A stretch of 64,000 bases of DNA from Lenzites betulinus (Eukaryota > Basidiomycota > Agaricomycetes > Polyporales > Polyporaceae): the NCBI GenBank assembly GCA_022264855.1, contig JABYQU010000011.1, positions 124,001-188,000 on the forward strand, written 5' to 3'. This document shows, one piece after another, positions 37,186 to 49,510 of the stretch. Each line of letters starts with the position of its first letter. Position 1 is the first letter of the stretch. The position numbers were made by a program, and so were the translations under genes. A model generated the notes under the pieces. It was not told where the DNA came from, made no database searches, and saw only the letters and a list, made by a program, of their open reading frames with translations.

Positions 37186-37822
37186 TGGAGTTGCAGGTAG
37201 GTGAGAGCACACGCGGCGCACCTGTGATTATGCCGTCCACTAGCCCTAGCACCGTGCACGTTACAGACGCGTAGCAAACAGGACGTAGTGTGTGCTGCTT
37301 TGGATGCGCGAGGTGTTGATGAAGACCGAGGTGTTAGGACGATGGTGCTTGAGCTATCGACTCCGTACGGGCCTGAGTTGCGAACTGACCTACGTGTCGC
37401 TGCTATGATATGCCGCGTCTGATACTCCGGAGGAGCCTTCTTCTCAAAACGTTGCGAAGGGAGTGGGAGAAGGAGGGACAGCAGGGAGACTCATCAAACA
37501 GCTCTCGCCGTCTGTTGTGGCGGCCTCGGGCGTCTCTTAATACCCCGGTTTTGATGCCTCCGCCACCGCCCACCACTCGATACTATCTCGCTCACTCCGC
37601 CCTCGGCCCGTATTGAAAGATAGAAAGATCCATATGCAATTAGTATCAGATACATGAAGGTACGCGGAGCAAGGAGAGCATATAGCACGAAAATTCCGTA
37701 AAGCATATCATGAGTGTCGTCAACGGTAGGTGGAAAATAGATGATAGCAGCGCGTCGTACACATCGTCAAGTCGTCATCCAGTAAGTACAACAAGGGTAC
37801 ATTCAATGTCCGTCATGGCCAA
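37186..37822. other. intergenic between zinc transporter and giant gene
   Basis: 637 bp between two minus-strand genes, holding the transporter promoter and the giant gene's 3' untranslated region. No supported open frame. Confidence 0.5.
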
Positions 37823-40800
37823 TCACCGGTGCAGAGAGTCGCGGGGGGAGCGCGGTCCAAAGAGCCCCGGGCTACCCTGAGGAGGAGCCAGGAGGTGTTC
37901 GACTTGTGCAGGAGGAGGGGAAGGACGGAATTGCGGATCGGCTATATCAAACGTCAGTACAGGTGGATGATGTTCTAATTAGTGTCGACTTACGTTGCCA
38001 TGTTGCCCAAGAAGTCGTCTGCGGGACAGGTTCGGGAGGGGGAGGGGGAGGGGGAGCCGCCTGCCGATTCCTAGAGCGGCGCGAACCACGGGGGTGAATC
38101 GACCTCCACGCGCTCGGCGCCTGTTGCGGTACGTCCGGCTCAGGCTCGGGGCCGGGTGTTGGTTCAGGCTGTGGCGCAGCATCGGTAGGAACACAGGTCA
38201 TCACAGGTTTCCTAAAGGGTAGTGAGCTTCCGCAACACGTATTCTGCATTGGCGATAACTGACCAGCTTGGGTCAAACTCCCCGCCAGGACCATACTTCG
38301 ACTTGAACTGCAGCAGCTCCCCGATTTGACTGTAATAAAGACTTAGTGTGGGCTTTCTGACCGACGCGACGTCACACTCACTATTCGAGGTTGCGTTTGT
38401 CTTCCCGGAGCTTCCCGACCTCGCTAAGTAGCATACGAACCTCCGTCGCCAATGAGCGGCTGAACTCGTCGAGGTACTAATGAAGAGATTGTCAGCGCAT
38501 ACGTGACATTACGTTTGACAGATTGCTTACGCCTTGAACATTGTAAGGGATTTGTTCGTTCGCGGTCGCTTTCACGGCTTCAATGGTCTCTTGCTTGCGC
38601 TGCTCGCAATCCGCACGCCAGGCTGCCAAAACATGTTAGACCAGCCTTTGACGTAGGGATGCATGCTTACCCTCAGCCATGTCCCGAATAGTGCCCTCGT
38701 ATGCAACACGCTGCTGCTCGATAGCTTCCAGCGCTGCGCGTTGGTCTAAAACGTACAAGTCAGACTGGCCACCAGACACCAGAAATAGCGGTACTCACTC
38801 GCTCGCATCTCCTCCATAAGATCCGCCTTCGACTGCTCCTGCGCCGCCAGCATCGCCGTCTGGCCCTCCAAGATTTGCTGGAGCATGTTGCGCGTTTGTG
38901 CGTCTTCCGCGTCCTTCTGCTCCCAACGATTCTGCTTGAACTCCCAGCGCTGATCTGCGAGCTCCCGTTTCCTGGAAATCTCATCGCGTTGCTCCGAGAC
39001 GATGTTCGTGATGTCGCCCAGCTGGTTGCGCATAGCCTCGTCACGTTCCAACATCTCCGCCCGCTCGGTCTCGCGACGCTCAGCCTCTTCAGCCTCCCTT
39101 GCCATCTTCTCATCCTCGAGTTCTTTCCGCACAGCACCAAGCTCTGCTTCCAGCGCACGGATGTGGGCCTGATACTCCTCGTGCATGCGCTCGCGTTCAG
39201 CCGCAGCCTCTGCTTGAGCACGCTCCCTCTCGGCCTGTGCTTCGTCATGGACCCGCTTGAGCTCTTCGCGTTCGCGGTCGACTACTTGGCGAATATCGTC
39301 TGCGTGCCGAGTCGCCGCTTCCAGCATCGAGTGTGCTAGCGACTCCGTTTCCGCGGACACCGCTGGCACCACAGTTTGCGGCGGTTCCTCCGGGGGGAGC
39401 ACGAAGCTAGGTTCAGGCATAGGCACATCTTCTTCGGTAACCGGCGCCCCAGGCGGACGAACAGGCAACGCGCCCTCCGTCGCGGGCGGCAGAGTGCCCA
39501 GCCGCCGCTCCAGTTCGCTCCAAATGTTTTCGCGCCGAAGCTCAGCCTCTTCGTCTCGCCGTTTTTCGTTGTCTTCGAAGATCCTTTGACGATCTCCCTC
39601 ATTGGCCCTAAAGTTCTCCTCGCGCTTCTCCTCGCCATCTTGGACTTCATTCATGATATGGTCCAGTTGTTGGGCAAGGCTGTCGAAATGATCCTTAGAA
39701 TCTTCATAGGCTTGCTGTAACTGAAGGTCAAGGTCACGGGGACCCGAGGGAGGGCGCGGCGGGGGAGCGGAATCATAGAACCTCGACGTTTGTGGAATCG
39801 GCACAGGTTGAGTACGAGGTGAATCATGAATCGTGCGATGATCGTCAGGGCTCCCGCGGGGTGGAAGGTCAGGTCCACGATGCGGAGGGGTAGTCGGTCT
39901 AGCTGCAACCATGCGGACGTGTGGGTGTGCGTCTTCCTCATCGTATTCGCGAGCCTGAGGCTCGCTGGGGGCAAGCGGGACGTAATCATCACGGATAGAG
40001 TGGGGCGGAGGCAGACCGGTACCATGTACTATGCCTAAATGATGATGAGCAATACATCGGGGATTATACCTGCATAGAACTCACGAGGGCCGCTTGCCGT
40101 TCTAGGTCTTGAGTCTGCATGGATAGTCAATAAACGAGTTGACCTAAAATATGTTGACAAGACTTACGAGAAGGCGTATCGATATGGGTTTCTAAAACCA
40201 TCGTGAGATATTATAGCAGTACTCATAGAAACAATCACGTACCTGGGGTCCCACTTCGATGAGAACCAGCGGGGCTCCCAACTTCCACAAAGGTCGGGGT
40301 ACGATCATGCGGCCGAGCTGCCCCTGCCCTACTACGTGTGGATCCTAGAGGTCGAATGGGCAGCACTTCGGGGCCCCTCTCCGAGCCCGGATAAGTAGGT
40401 GTATGTGGAAAAGACGTATGTTCTCGCGGTGGCGGAGACCGTGACAATGTGTGATGGTCACGAGGATGACGACCCGTTCCGGCGTCGTCTTCGGATATGG
40501 TCCCAGGTTGCCGTCCACCCTCATCGCTATGCCGAGGGTATGACCTTCCCCCACTATAATCTCGGGACAGGGGGCGGCGACTTGGTCCGGCTCGGTCACC
40601 ATGTTGAGTATGAGTGGATGGATGGGTTCTAGGGCCGGCGTCTAACTCTAATGGGTCGCGCTCCAACGAGTGAGGCCTTGGCCGCGGTCGGTGGGTTCCC
40701 CCTGCACTGTACGCCGGAGAACGTTCCCTGGAGTGAGCCCTTGGCCGCGGTCTGTGGGTCCCCCCGCGCTGTACGCCGGAGAACGGTCCCTGGAGTGATG

Positions 40801-43800
40801 ACGGGAGCCAGAGGATCCTCGAGAGTACTGACGCCGAGGGGGCCGGTCACGATCTCGGGTATAAGGGTAATCACGCTCTCGAGAGTGCGGACGGCGGCGG
40901 TGATCTCCACGCTCTTGAGAGTACGGATCGCGACGGTAATCTCTATACGCTGGAGAGTACCGACGGCGATGGCGATATCGAGGGTCCTCATAAGAGTCAC
41001 GAGAATAGGCCCGGCGAGGAGCTCGGTAGGGACGTCCACGGCTATCAACGCTGCGTGAGCGCCCGTCGCGGGATCCGTCACGGCGGGAAGAAGGGCGTCC
41101 GTGGCGTGAAGAACGTGGCCTATGCGGATCCTCCAACGCAGTAGGCGAATGTCCTCCACTCGGGCGGATTTGGATGATTTCGGGGAGACCCGTTGAAGGG
41201 TGAACCGCCTCATGGGTTGCTGTCGGCGGTAGATTGATCACCATCGGTGCTCCGGTCCCCGTTGCTTGCTGGCCATGATGAGCGGATGGGTCAAACACAG
41301 TTGGGGAGGTCCTCCCGGAACGGTGGGATCCTGCTGGCAAGGCTATTCTGATAGGGCTATGGGGATCACGTTGACTTGAGGGGCGAGATTGAGAGCGGCG
41401 AGATGTAGAGGGGCGAGAACGAGGATGAGACCTATCAGATTGAGAGCGGGAGCGGGAATGGTGATGGGAGCGGGGAGAATGGGAACGGGAACTGGAACGG
41501 GAACGGGAACGGGAACGGGAACGGGAACCTGTCTCGATGACGAGCGGTAGAGGGCCGGGTGGCCCGGCACCTGGCATAGGGAAGCCCACAGGCATCCCTG
41601 GCACATAACCAGGGGGGTATTGAGGCGGACTGGGGTGGATGATGATGGGTCTATTGCCATCGCCAGCGGTAGACTGAGGGGGGTGAACATTGATAGTCTG
41701 TGGCACAGTACCCTGAGGTGGTTCGTGGTGCTCAGGGTGTTCCGAACGCGGGGACGCTGGCCGAGAGTGAGGAGGACGCGAGAGCGGCCGTTCACCAACA
41801 TCACCTTCCACCACGGAGGGCGGATGCGAAGGATGGTGATGAGGCTCATCGGCGTGCTCCACCGAATGCGGGTGATATGATTCGGTTGTCGGTGACGACG
41901 GCGCTGCTGTTGGTTGCTGAGAACCGCCAACGACAATAGTCGTAGGAGGTTGTTGCATTTGCCCAGGTGGGGGAGGGATCACGGTAATAGGTTGTGGTGG
42001 CATACCAAATTCCCCCCTTCCTGGCGCCGGTATCGGCACTGCGCCAGGGACGACTTCATATTGGACACGATCACCACCAGGGCTACTGTACGATCCGGAA
42101 GACCGGCTGTCGGGCCTGCCTGAAGGTGGAGGAGGTACAAAATCGGCATAAACCTCACCGGGCGGCGGACCCGATGTCGACATAGGCACTGGCATCCGAC
42201 CTGGACCTGAACCCGGATAGGTATTCGGAGGAATGACAGGCGGCCCGGGGGGTAGCCATATTGGCCAGGAGAAGGAATAACAGGGCGTGGCACCGGCGGC
42301 GTGGTTTCATGAGGAAATTGGGCAGGGCGTCCCGAATTGTCAAAGGGTGTGAAGCCCGGCGGCGGCGGCGGAATTACAGTCGGGGGAATGACAGTCGTGA
42401 AGCCCTGTCCCTGCTGTGAGGCTGTCGCAACTCTCCGTTAGCGATCGCGTGCATGAGCATCGGCTCACAGTCGACGGGAAGCTTACCGGAGGGCCGGATG
42501 GCTTGAGCAATGTGGTTCAGCAATGGGAGGACTTCATCTCGTGTTTGCTCCAGCCGCGCTGTCACGCTTTGTATCTCCGCATGTCGATCATGCACATCCC
42601 TTTCCAGCCACTGGTTGAGTCGGCTCAGGTAATCAATGATCTCGCTCTGCTGCTCCAAGCCGGCGAGCTGTCCAGACCGATTATCCTGAAACAACGTCAA
42701 TGCCTGCCGACATAGTGCGACTGGTATGACTCACTCTCAGCAAAGCCAGTATATCGTCGAACGTGGAGGGCAATTGCACTACGGTCTAGAACGCGTCTAT
42801 TAGAGAATGTCTCGCAAGGTAGACTCGCAGTACTCACGGGTCCCGCGACGATTGGCACTTGCTGGGGGGGTGCAGGCGGGAACATCTCGCCGGGAGGGGG
42901 TACTACGCCTCCAGGCTGGCTCTGCCCCTCTTGCCGAGGGGAACGGTACCAACGCGGATCCTCCTGTCCTTGATCCAACTCCACCTGTTCAGGCGCAGTC
43001 TGCGGCCTCGTTATGGGCTCCTGCACAGCATAATGGTCAGCAAGGCAGTGATGAAGGTAGACTACTGACAACAGACCGTGTCAGGACCGATCCATCCCTG
43101 TCCGGTGCGCTGCGCCCGGTTTTGTCGAACCGCCGCGTCGAAGTTAATGTCTGGACCGCCCATTCGGGAACCTCCATGTGGGCCCGGCACAACAGGGACA
43201 GGTTCATGCATACTTCCCATATCAGAAGGGGCCAAGTCTTGTTCATCGCGTGGCATTCCCTGTCCATGAGTTGGGCGGACCAAGATAGGCTGTCGAGGGA
43301 GTGGATGACGACGGCCCGGCCGCCTCACATCCAACGGAGTAGTTGACCGAGGGATGGGGACCGACATCGAACGAAGAGGCAGGGTCTCGAACGTAGGGCT
43401 CGTGCTTCGAGGCCGCAGTCGGGGACCCGGGCGATAGATCAGAGGGGTCAGTGCCGGAGGTCCCTGCACAGGTGCTTGCGCAGGCGGAGGACCCGAAATC
43501 AATATCTCCATGAGCTCCTGGTCGAAAGTCGAGCCTGCTGCGTGGGGAATGGGAGCGATGACCGGCGGCTGGTCTGCACTGCGAGCGTCCGCATCGCGCC
43601 GGGCTTGGTTGAGGAGCCGCCTGATAGTAGACGATCCAACCGAGTCGACGGCGGACCCTTCATCTTCCGCAGGCGGCGGTGCCGCGCGAGCACGATCCAG
43701 TAGACGTGCGAGGTTGTCCTCAATCCCCCTGAGCCTATCCGCGAAATCCCCGAACCTGTCCGGGACAGGCATGCCAAAGGACCGGTTGTGCAGCTCGTCA

Positions 43801-46800
43801 AGGAGGCGGTTCGTAGCATGCTGGCCTTCCAACATCGACGCAACCTGCTGACGGATAGCGTCCAGTCCCTCACGCAAGTGATCAAGCGGAATCTGGGGCA
43901 TCCGGGGCCTCACCGTATCGCTCGAGAGCGATGACGGCGACGGTGAAGACGACAGAGGCGGCGGCGTCGGAGTCAAACTGCGCGCTTGCGGGATCGCTAG
44001 TCCAATATCCGACAACTGCGAGGGCGTTATGGAGGTAGGCGGGGCGGACGTGGGAGACGACGTCTCGGAGCTCTCCGGAGAAGACATGGGGGACGAGGAC
44101 GGCCAGGATGGGGAGCCGGGACCCATCATGGGATAGGACTCGGACTCCATCAAGCTCATATCGTCCGAGTGATGCGAGGAGAGGAACGACATCGTGTCGC
44201 TCATCGAGTCTGGAGATGGAATACGGAGAGGCGGGGGCGACAGAGAAATTGCACGCACAATCCTGGGACCTTCGCGAGGGCGCGAGATCGCAGGGGTAGA
44301 TCTCTCAGAACGAGACATCCTCTCCGAAGAAATGATGCTGCTTCCGCCCACAGAGATATCCTTGCGCGGTACCGGGGGAGGTGCCTCGGGGGCCGTCCGT
44401 TGGCGCAGAAGGTCCTCGAGATCCTCGAGCGTGTTCTTGATGTCCTGGATATTGTCTGCCATCTCCCTGGCCTCCGCTCCCCGCGTGTCATTGACGTCGT
44501 TCAGGTACTGCAGCAAGCGATTCACATCGTGCGTGAGGATATGGCTTGGCGCATCCGACGGCACAGTCTCGATCGTGGATGCAATGGACGGGATGTCACC
44601 CCGGGGTGTCGTGAAGCTGACCTGGAATGACGGCTCGGGCGTCGGCGGGGCAGGCGACGGGGGCAGCGGGATCATCAATGGCGAAACCTGCAGTGTAAAG
44701 TTAGTACTTGTCACTCTTGCCGGATCCCGTCAAAATGACACCTACCGAACTTGCGCGGCTTGGTGGCTGTGTCCTCGGACGGACTTCGCGGAACGTCCTG
44801 TCCGAGGCCGGCACCGACAGAAGAGAGGGCTCGGTCGAGACGTCTAACTCGAATATCGACGGCGCGAGACGCGAGGAGCTCATCGAGATCGATGAAACGG
44901 TCGACACGCTGGACGGTGTCCGAGTCAGCATCACCGCCCGCGGGAGGTCTGTGGGCAGTGGCGTCGGGGATGCTATGCTGGGCAGCAGTGAGATGGTCGA
45001 CTGCGTTGGCGTGAGCTCCGGAGACGAGGACGACGGCACCGTCATGGGCGACGATGGGCTGACTTCCGTGATCGGGGTCAACATCGAGTCCTCAGACGAC
45101 TCGAGGGTCCCGCTCGGACGGAGATTCGATGTCTCGAAAGAAATGTCCGGGCCCTCCGGCAATGCCATCGACACCATAGAGGGTGACGCTTGGAGCATAG
45201 AGGACTCGTACGACTCATCCGTTTCCGCACCCCATTGAGACTCCGGGATCGAGGGGGTCGAGGCCGTAGTCGGCTGCTCGATCGTCGATAGGATGGTGGG
45301 TGTAAGTTGACTGGATGGTGTTGGGGTCACGGACGACTCCGTCGGGGTGGAAATCGTCAGCGAGATGCTCAGTTCCAAATCCGACAGCGCAAGTATGGGC
45401 GATGGTCCGGGGATAGACTCCGTCGAGAGGTCCACGGAGCTGGGCTCGACTGTAGACGGAGTTGGGAAGGACCGGACGGGAGACGATGGCGTCAGCTCCA
45501 GAGACGGCTCCGAAGACACCGAAGGAGAAAGAGGCGGGGGCGAAGGAGCGCGTTCCGTGGGCGCGCTCTCGGAGGGTTCGCTCGGGCTATATGTGGATGG
45601 CGGAAGGGGGATGTCCGCAGGATCCGTATCAACCTCTGGCTCAGGCTCGACGTCATCGAGCTCGAGCTCCCTAGTGATGGGCGAGGGCGCCGAGGAGGGG
45701 ATGGTCGGAATCTCCGAGGGGTTGATACTGATTTCATCCGCATCTGGCACGCGCACCTTGCATCTGCAGTCCACCGTGTGGAACTCCGTCGACACGTCCG
45801 ACGAACAGATGTCCGCTGTGACATACTCGGTCTCCGGCGGGGGCGTCGCGCAAAGCGCCGCGGTCTTGTACTCGGACCCGGCGTGTTCGCTCGGACACTT
45901 CACCGCCGTCTCGTACTCCGTCTCGTCCGTCTCGTCGACGATCGCTGTTTCATAATCTGACAGGGACGGGATCGTGGAGAGACTCTTGAACGATGCCGTA
46001 GAGGGAGACCTCGGAGGCCGCGCGGTGTAGTACCTCGTCCCATCAGTCAGCCCCTCCGTCTCACTTTCCGTCGTGGGCTCGTCGGTAGTAGAACGCGTGT
46101 ATGACACAGAGGAGGGCGTAGGCGTGACAGACCGACTACGTGTGTTCATAGTAGGCGTCGTCGCAGTGCGCGAATAGGTCTCCAGAGTGCTCAAGCCGGC
46201 AGTAAGGGACCCGCTCGCATAAGTCTCAGAGTTGTAGGTGTATGTGCCGGAGTACGTCCCAGAGTACGACGCTGAGTTCTCCTTGTCCGAGATTTCGTCG
46301 GAGTCACTGGGATACGAGCCAGTGGTGTACGACCGTGAGCCACGCGGAGTCCGACGACGCACACCACCAGAGCGCGTGAGGCCGCTACGTGACGGTGACG
46401 TAGAGCTGTAACGGCTGTCCGTGAGGGTGTCGGAGTCATGCGAATCCCCGAGCAGCGAGGCAGATGTCGTGCCGCGGTACGAAATCGTCGAGGGGACAAT
46501 GTTCGTCCCAGAGCCCGACAATAGCTCGATAGTCTCGTCCGTTACCAGCCCGGTGCCCGTTCCTGTGGTCGTCCACGTATCGGGTCCAGTGAGTGCGCGA
46601 GTGAAAGACGACGACGAATAGAAGCTTGACGTAGGCGTGCGCGTGGCAGAACCAGAGCCAGATCCGGCGCTGAAGAACGCCTCATCTGAGACGGAGCTTG
46701 CGGTTTCCGACCCTCTGCTCCTCTTGTCCGAACCGCGTCCTACGCTTGGTGGGGGCGACAGGTACGTAACACCACCGAGTCTAGGTCCACTGGAGATGGT

Positions 46801-49510
46801 TACAGGGGAAATGTCGCCAACCTGTATGCCGCCCACAAGTCCTAGACCAAAGCCAAGACCAGGTCGGCCCTCGCGAGCCCTCCGAACTGCGGAGGCGAAC
46901 TCCTCATCCAGATCGGTGAGAGAACTCGTGCGGCGGAGGGAGCTACTCCGGCTCGGGGCGATGACACGTGGATCCCCAGGGTATATATATCCCTGAGAGG
47001 AAACCGCACCATCATCAGTAGCACGCGCGCGGTGAGCGGAAGCGAGCGACGGTCGCCGAGAGATAGAGCTGGAGCCCGAGAGGGACTGAATATCGGACAT
47101 TTCGTCGAGCGGGGGAACGTAAACGGTCGAGGCGGATCCGGAGGCAGAGCCAGACTGGGAGGTCCCGGTACTTGATATGGACCGAATAGTGCGAATCGAC
47201 CCAGTCGGTGAGCGGGTGCTCGAGCGATCGGGGATAGTCACCGCACGATCCAGTACTTCCCTATTGATCATATTTCATCAGCACTGAGTTTTTCACAATA
47301 GTTATATACGCACCAAATCGCGCTAACCCAGCGCACACGTTCTCTGGCACTTTCAGCACCGAGCCTCTCGATACCGTCGCCGTAGAGCAGCTGGAAGGGA
47401 CACAGCGTTTCCATTAGACCCATGTCACCGATCTGACCTGAGGTGCCCGCCGTTTCGCTTTGCATGCGCGCCGCGATTGTGCCGACATCATCTTGGGCGG
47501 TAGGGTGCAATGGCGAGGGAACGGAGCGGACCTCGATACAGTTCAGAAGATCAAGCGTTACAATACCTCTGCCTCCGCCAGGAGCGATCCACGAGAGCAG
47601 GAGCATATGCGGGTAAAGTAGGGCCTGGCATCGCTGCCATCTGTATGGTGGGGGAGCGTGTACGTTGAGGTACCAGAGCAACCCTATCCGCAAAGGCTGT
47701 GGATAAATCGCTCATGTCAGAATCGTGCTTGCCGAAAAGCGAACATGATCAAGTGGAACAACGGGGAGTTGAACGCAACGGCGGGTGTAGTCGGCCGTGA
47801 TAAGATAAGATCGGACGGAAAAGGAAACATACCTCTTGAGCTTCTCCCGTGTTCGCGTACTGGCCGAGTTCAGAAAGGTCGAATGCAGGCGGCAGGCCGC
47901 CGCTTGCACTGAAGCTTGCGTCGCCACTTGTACTCATTTCTGCGTCGTAAGCACCCCCTTCGACGCGCCTTCCACTCTCGTCCAATCCACCGAACGCACG
48001 GTCTCTCAGACGCGCGTTCCCGCGCTCTGCACGCCGGCGCAGGCTGAAGAGACCGTCGCCGTGCGTCGGGGACGGAGACGTGTTGTTCGAACGGATGGAC
48101 TTGCCAAGAGAAGGGGTGCGTTCCTTCCATGCAGCGACAATGTTTCGCACGGACGTGAGGGGCGATCGTGGTGATGTCTGCGGCCGGCGCAGGGAAGAGG
48201 CAGTCGGCGTTGCGGTGGTGGTGAACGTGGAAAAGGTGTTCGTATTGGTGTACGGGTCGGTCCCTGTGTACGTGCTCGGACCGCTGCGGCTCTGTGTGAA
48301 GGTGCCACTGGTGGTCGGCGGGAATCGCGAGTCCGTAGACGGAGATACAGGACCACGAGGCGGGGGCGAGAGCACGGAGGACATGGTGGTGATCGGCCCA
48401 GAAGACGAGACGGCTGAACCAGTCCGGCTCTTGGTGGGCGATGAGGACCGCGAACCATAGCCGTAGGTAGAGGTGCCATAACCCGCCGTGCTCCCATATC
48501 CGTAGCCTGTCGTAGTGGCGGTATGACCGAAGGTTGACATGGACGGGCTCATTGTCGTGGTGTAGGGGCTGGGAGACCGGGGTGCAGGAGAGCGCGGGCC
48601 CATGGGGGCGGACAGCGTCCGCGTATGCCCATACAGACGAGGGGAGTCCCTCCCTGTCGTAGTCTGCTTCTCTTCGAAGAACGCGATCAGTTCCCCAGCA
48701 CGACGTCCGGGTACATTTACGATGCGCCCAGGGGTGTGAGACCCTGGAGCACCACTTGGGTCGGTAGCAGCGCGGGTGTGTGCAGGTGCGATAATCGGGG
48801 AGATGCGACCGTCCAGGTGGGCGGATCGCCGGACCTCGCTAGGTATCGTGTACAAGGTGTTCGGCCGACTCCCCTGACCGCTGCCTGACTGGGCAAACGA
48901 CGTCGGCCGAGAGGGGTTCTCTGTATGTTCAGAAATGGTACTCAACACCCTTCGTTCCCGATCCAAAAGTGTGTCGGCGATCGAGCGGTAGTCGCCAGAG
49001 ATGTAGCTCGCCGGAGCAGCAGACAAGTTGCTGCTGTACTGGCCGGAGTACGACGAAGAGGATACAACAGAGGAGGATCCACGAGACCACTCGGTAAGCG
49101 CATCCTCGGTGTGGGCCAGCTCGTCATCAACCATGCTCAGAGCGGCTTCCACCTCGGCCGCGTCGTCCATCGAATTTTCGTCCGAGTAAGTGTAGTCATC
49201 AGAGTCCCTCGAGGACGGAGGGGGAGAAACAAGAATCCTGCGCATCTGACGTGGCGAGGATGCTTCGGTGTCGTAGTTAGAGCCAACGGGGGTCACTAGG
49301 CGAAAATAAACAGCGCGTTAGCGAATATCATGCACCCGCCTCGAGGCAGCACGACACATGGGTCGCCAAGAACGCACGGGACCGCTCAGAGGAGAGTCTT
49401 GAGGACGAGTAGGGTGTTTGCGTAGGTGATAGGGTGGAAAAGGTAGCAGTGCCGAAGAGCGGCGACCTTGGCTCCCCGCTGGAATGATTGGTCGAGGTGT
49501 AGCTTGTCAT
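37823..49510 (-). CDS. giant PH-domain, SR-rich, coiled-coil protein
   Basis: One gene of about 3,550 residues and at least 18 exons: 49510-49336, 49295-47833, 47696-47314, 47260-44746, 44687-43077, 43020-42838, 42785-42735, 42685-42487, 42421-40243 (interrupted, see below), 40191-40168, 40114-40070, 40034-38799, 38745-38671, 38622-38531, 38476-38382, 38329-38264, 38211-37994, 37941-37823. All junction phases match. Domains: Ser/Thr-rich N-terminus; PH-like domain (about 547-674, PLRIGLLWYLNVHAPPPYRW to ERVRWVSAIW); over 800 residues of Ser/Thr/Pro; helical segments near HDVNRLLQYLNDVND and DNLARLLDRARA; Pro-rich part; Arg/Ser-rich part with SR repeats; coiled coil rich in Glu/Arg (about 2950-3330); Pro-rich tail. 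Exon 9 holds a one-base frame slip near 42247-42252 and a 62/63-bp tandem duplication at 40668-40792. A scaffold at the cortex or septum is a guess from the PH and coiled-coil content. The stop upstream (TAA) abuts the start ATG. Confidence 0.75.
40668..40792 (-). repeat. 62/63-bp tandem duplication inside the giant gene
   Basis: Two adjacent units, 40731-40792 (62 bp) and 40668-40730 (63 bp), about 88 percent identical and one base different in length. In gene orientation the first unit encodes RSPAYSAGGPTDRG in the upstream frame. The same RSPAYSAGG peptide is read from the second unit only in a frame shifted by two, which is the frame that continues into the downstream coding sequence. An intron from GTACAG in unit 1 to GCGTACAG in unit 2 (68 nt) would restore frame. 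Confidence 0.85.
41481..41528 (+). repeat. hexanucleotide repeat coding for SR dipeptides
   Basis: Eight GGGAAC units (one degenerate, TGGAAC). Read on the minus strand they give alternating Ser-Arg in the giant protein. A likely site of copy-number change without loss of frame. Confidence 0.9.

Noticed and set aside
37823..49510. Reading the region as three or four separate genes
   Set aside because: Each apparent gene end falls at a splice donor with matching phase to the next open frame, and no internal start or terminator region was seen. One gene is the better fit, apart from the two frame disturbances.
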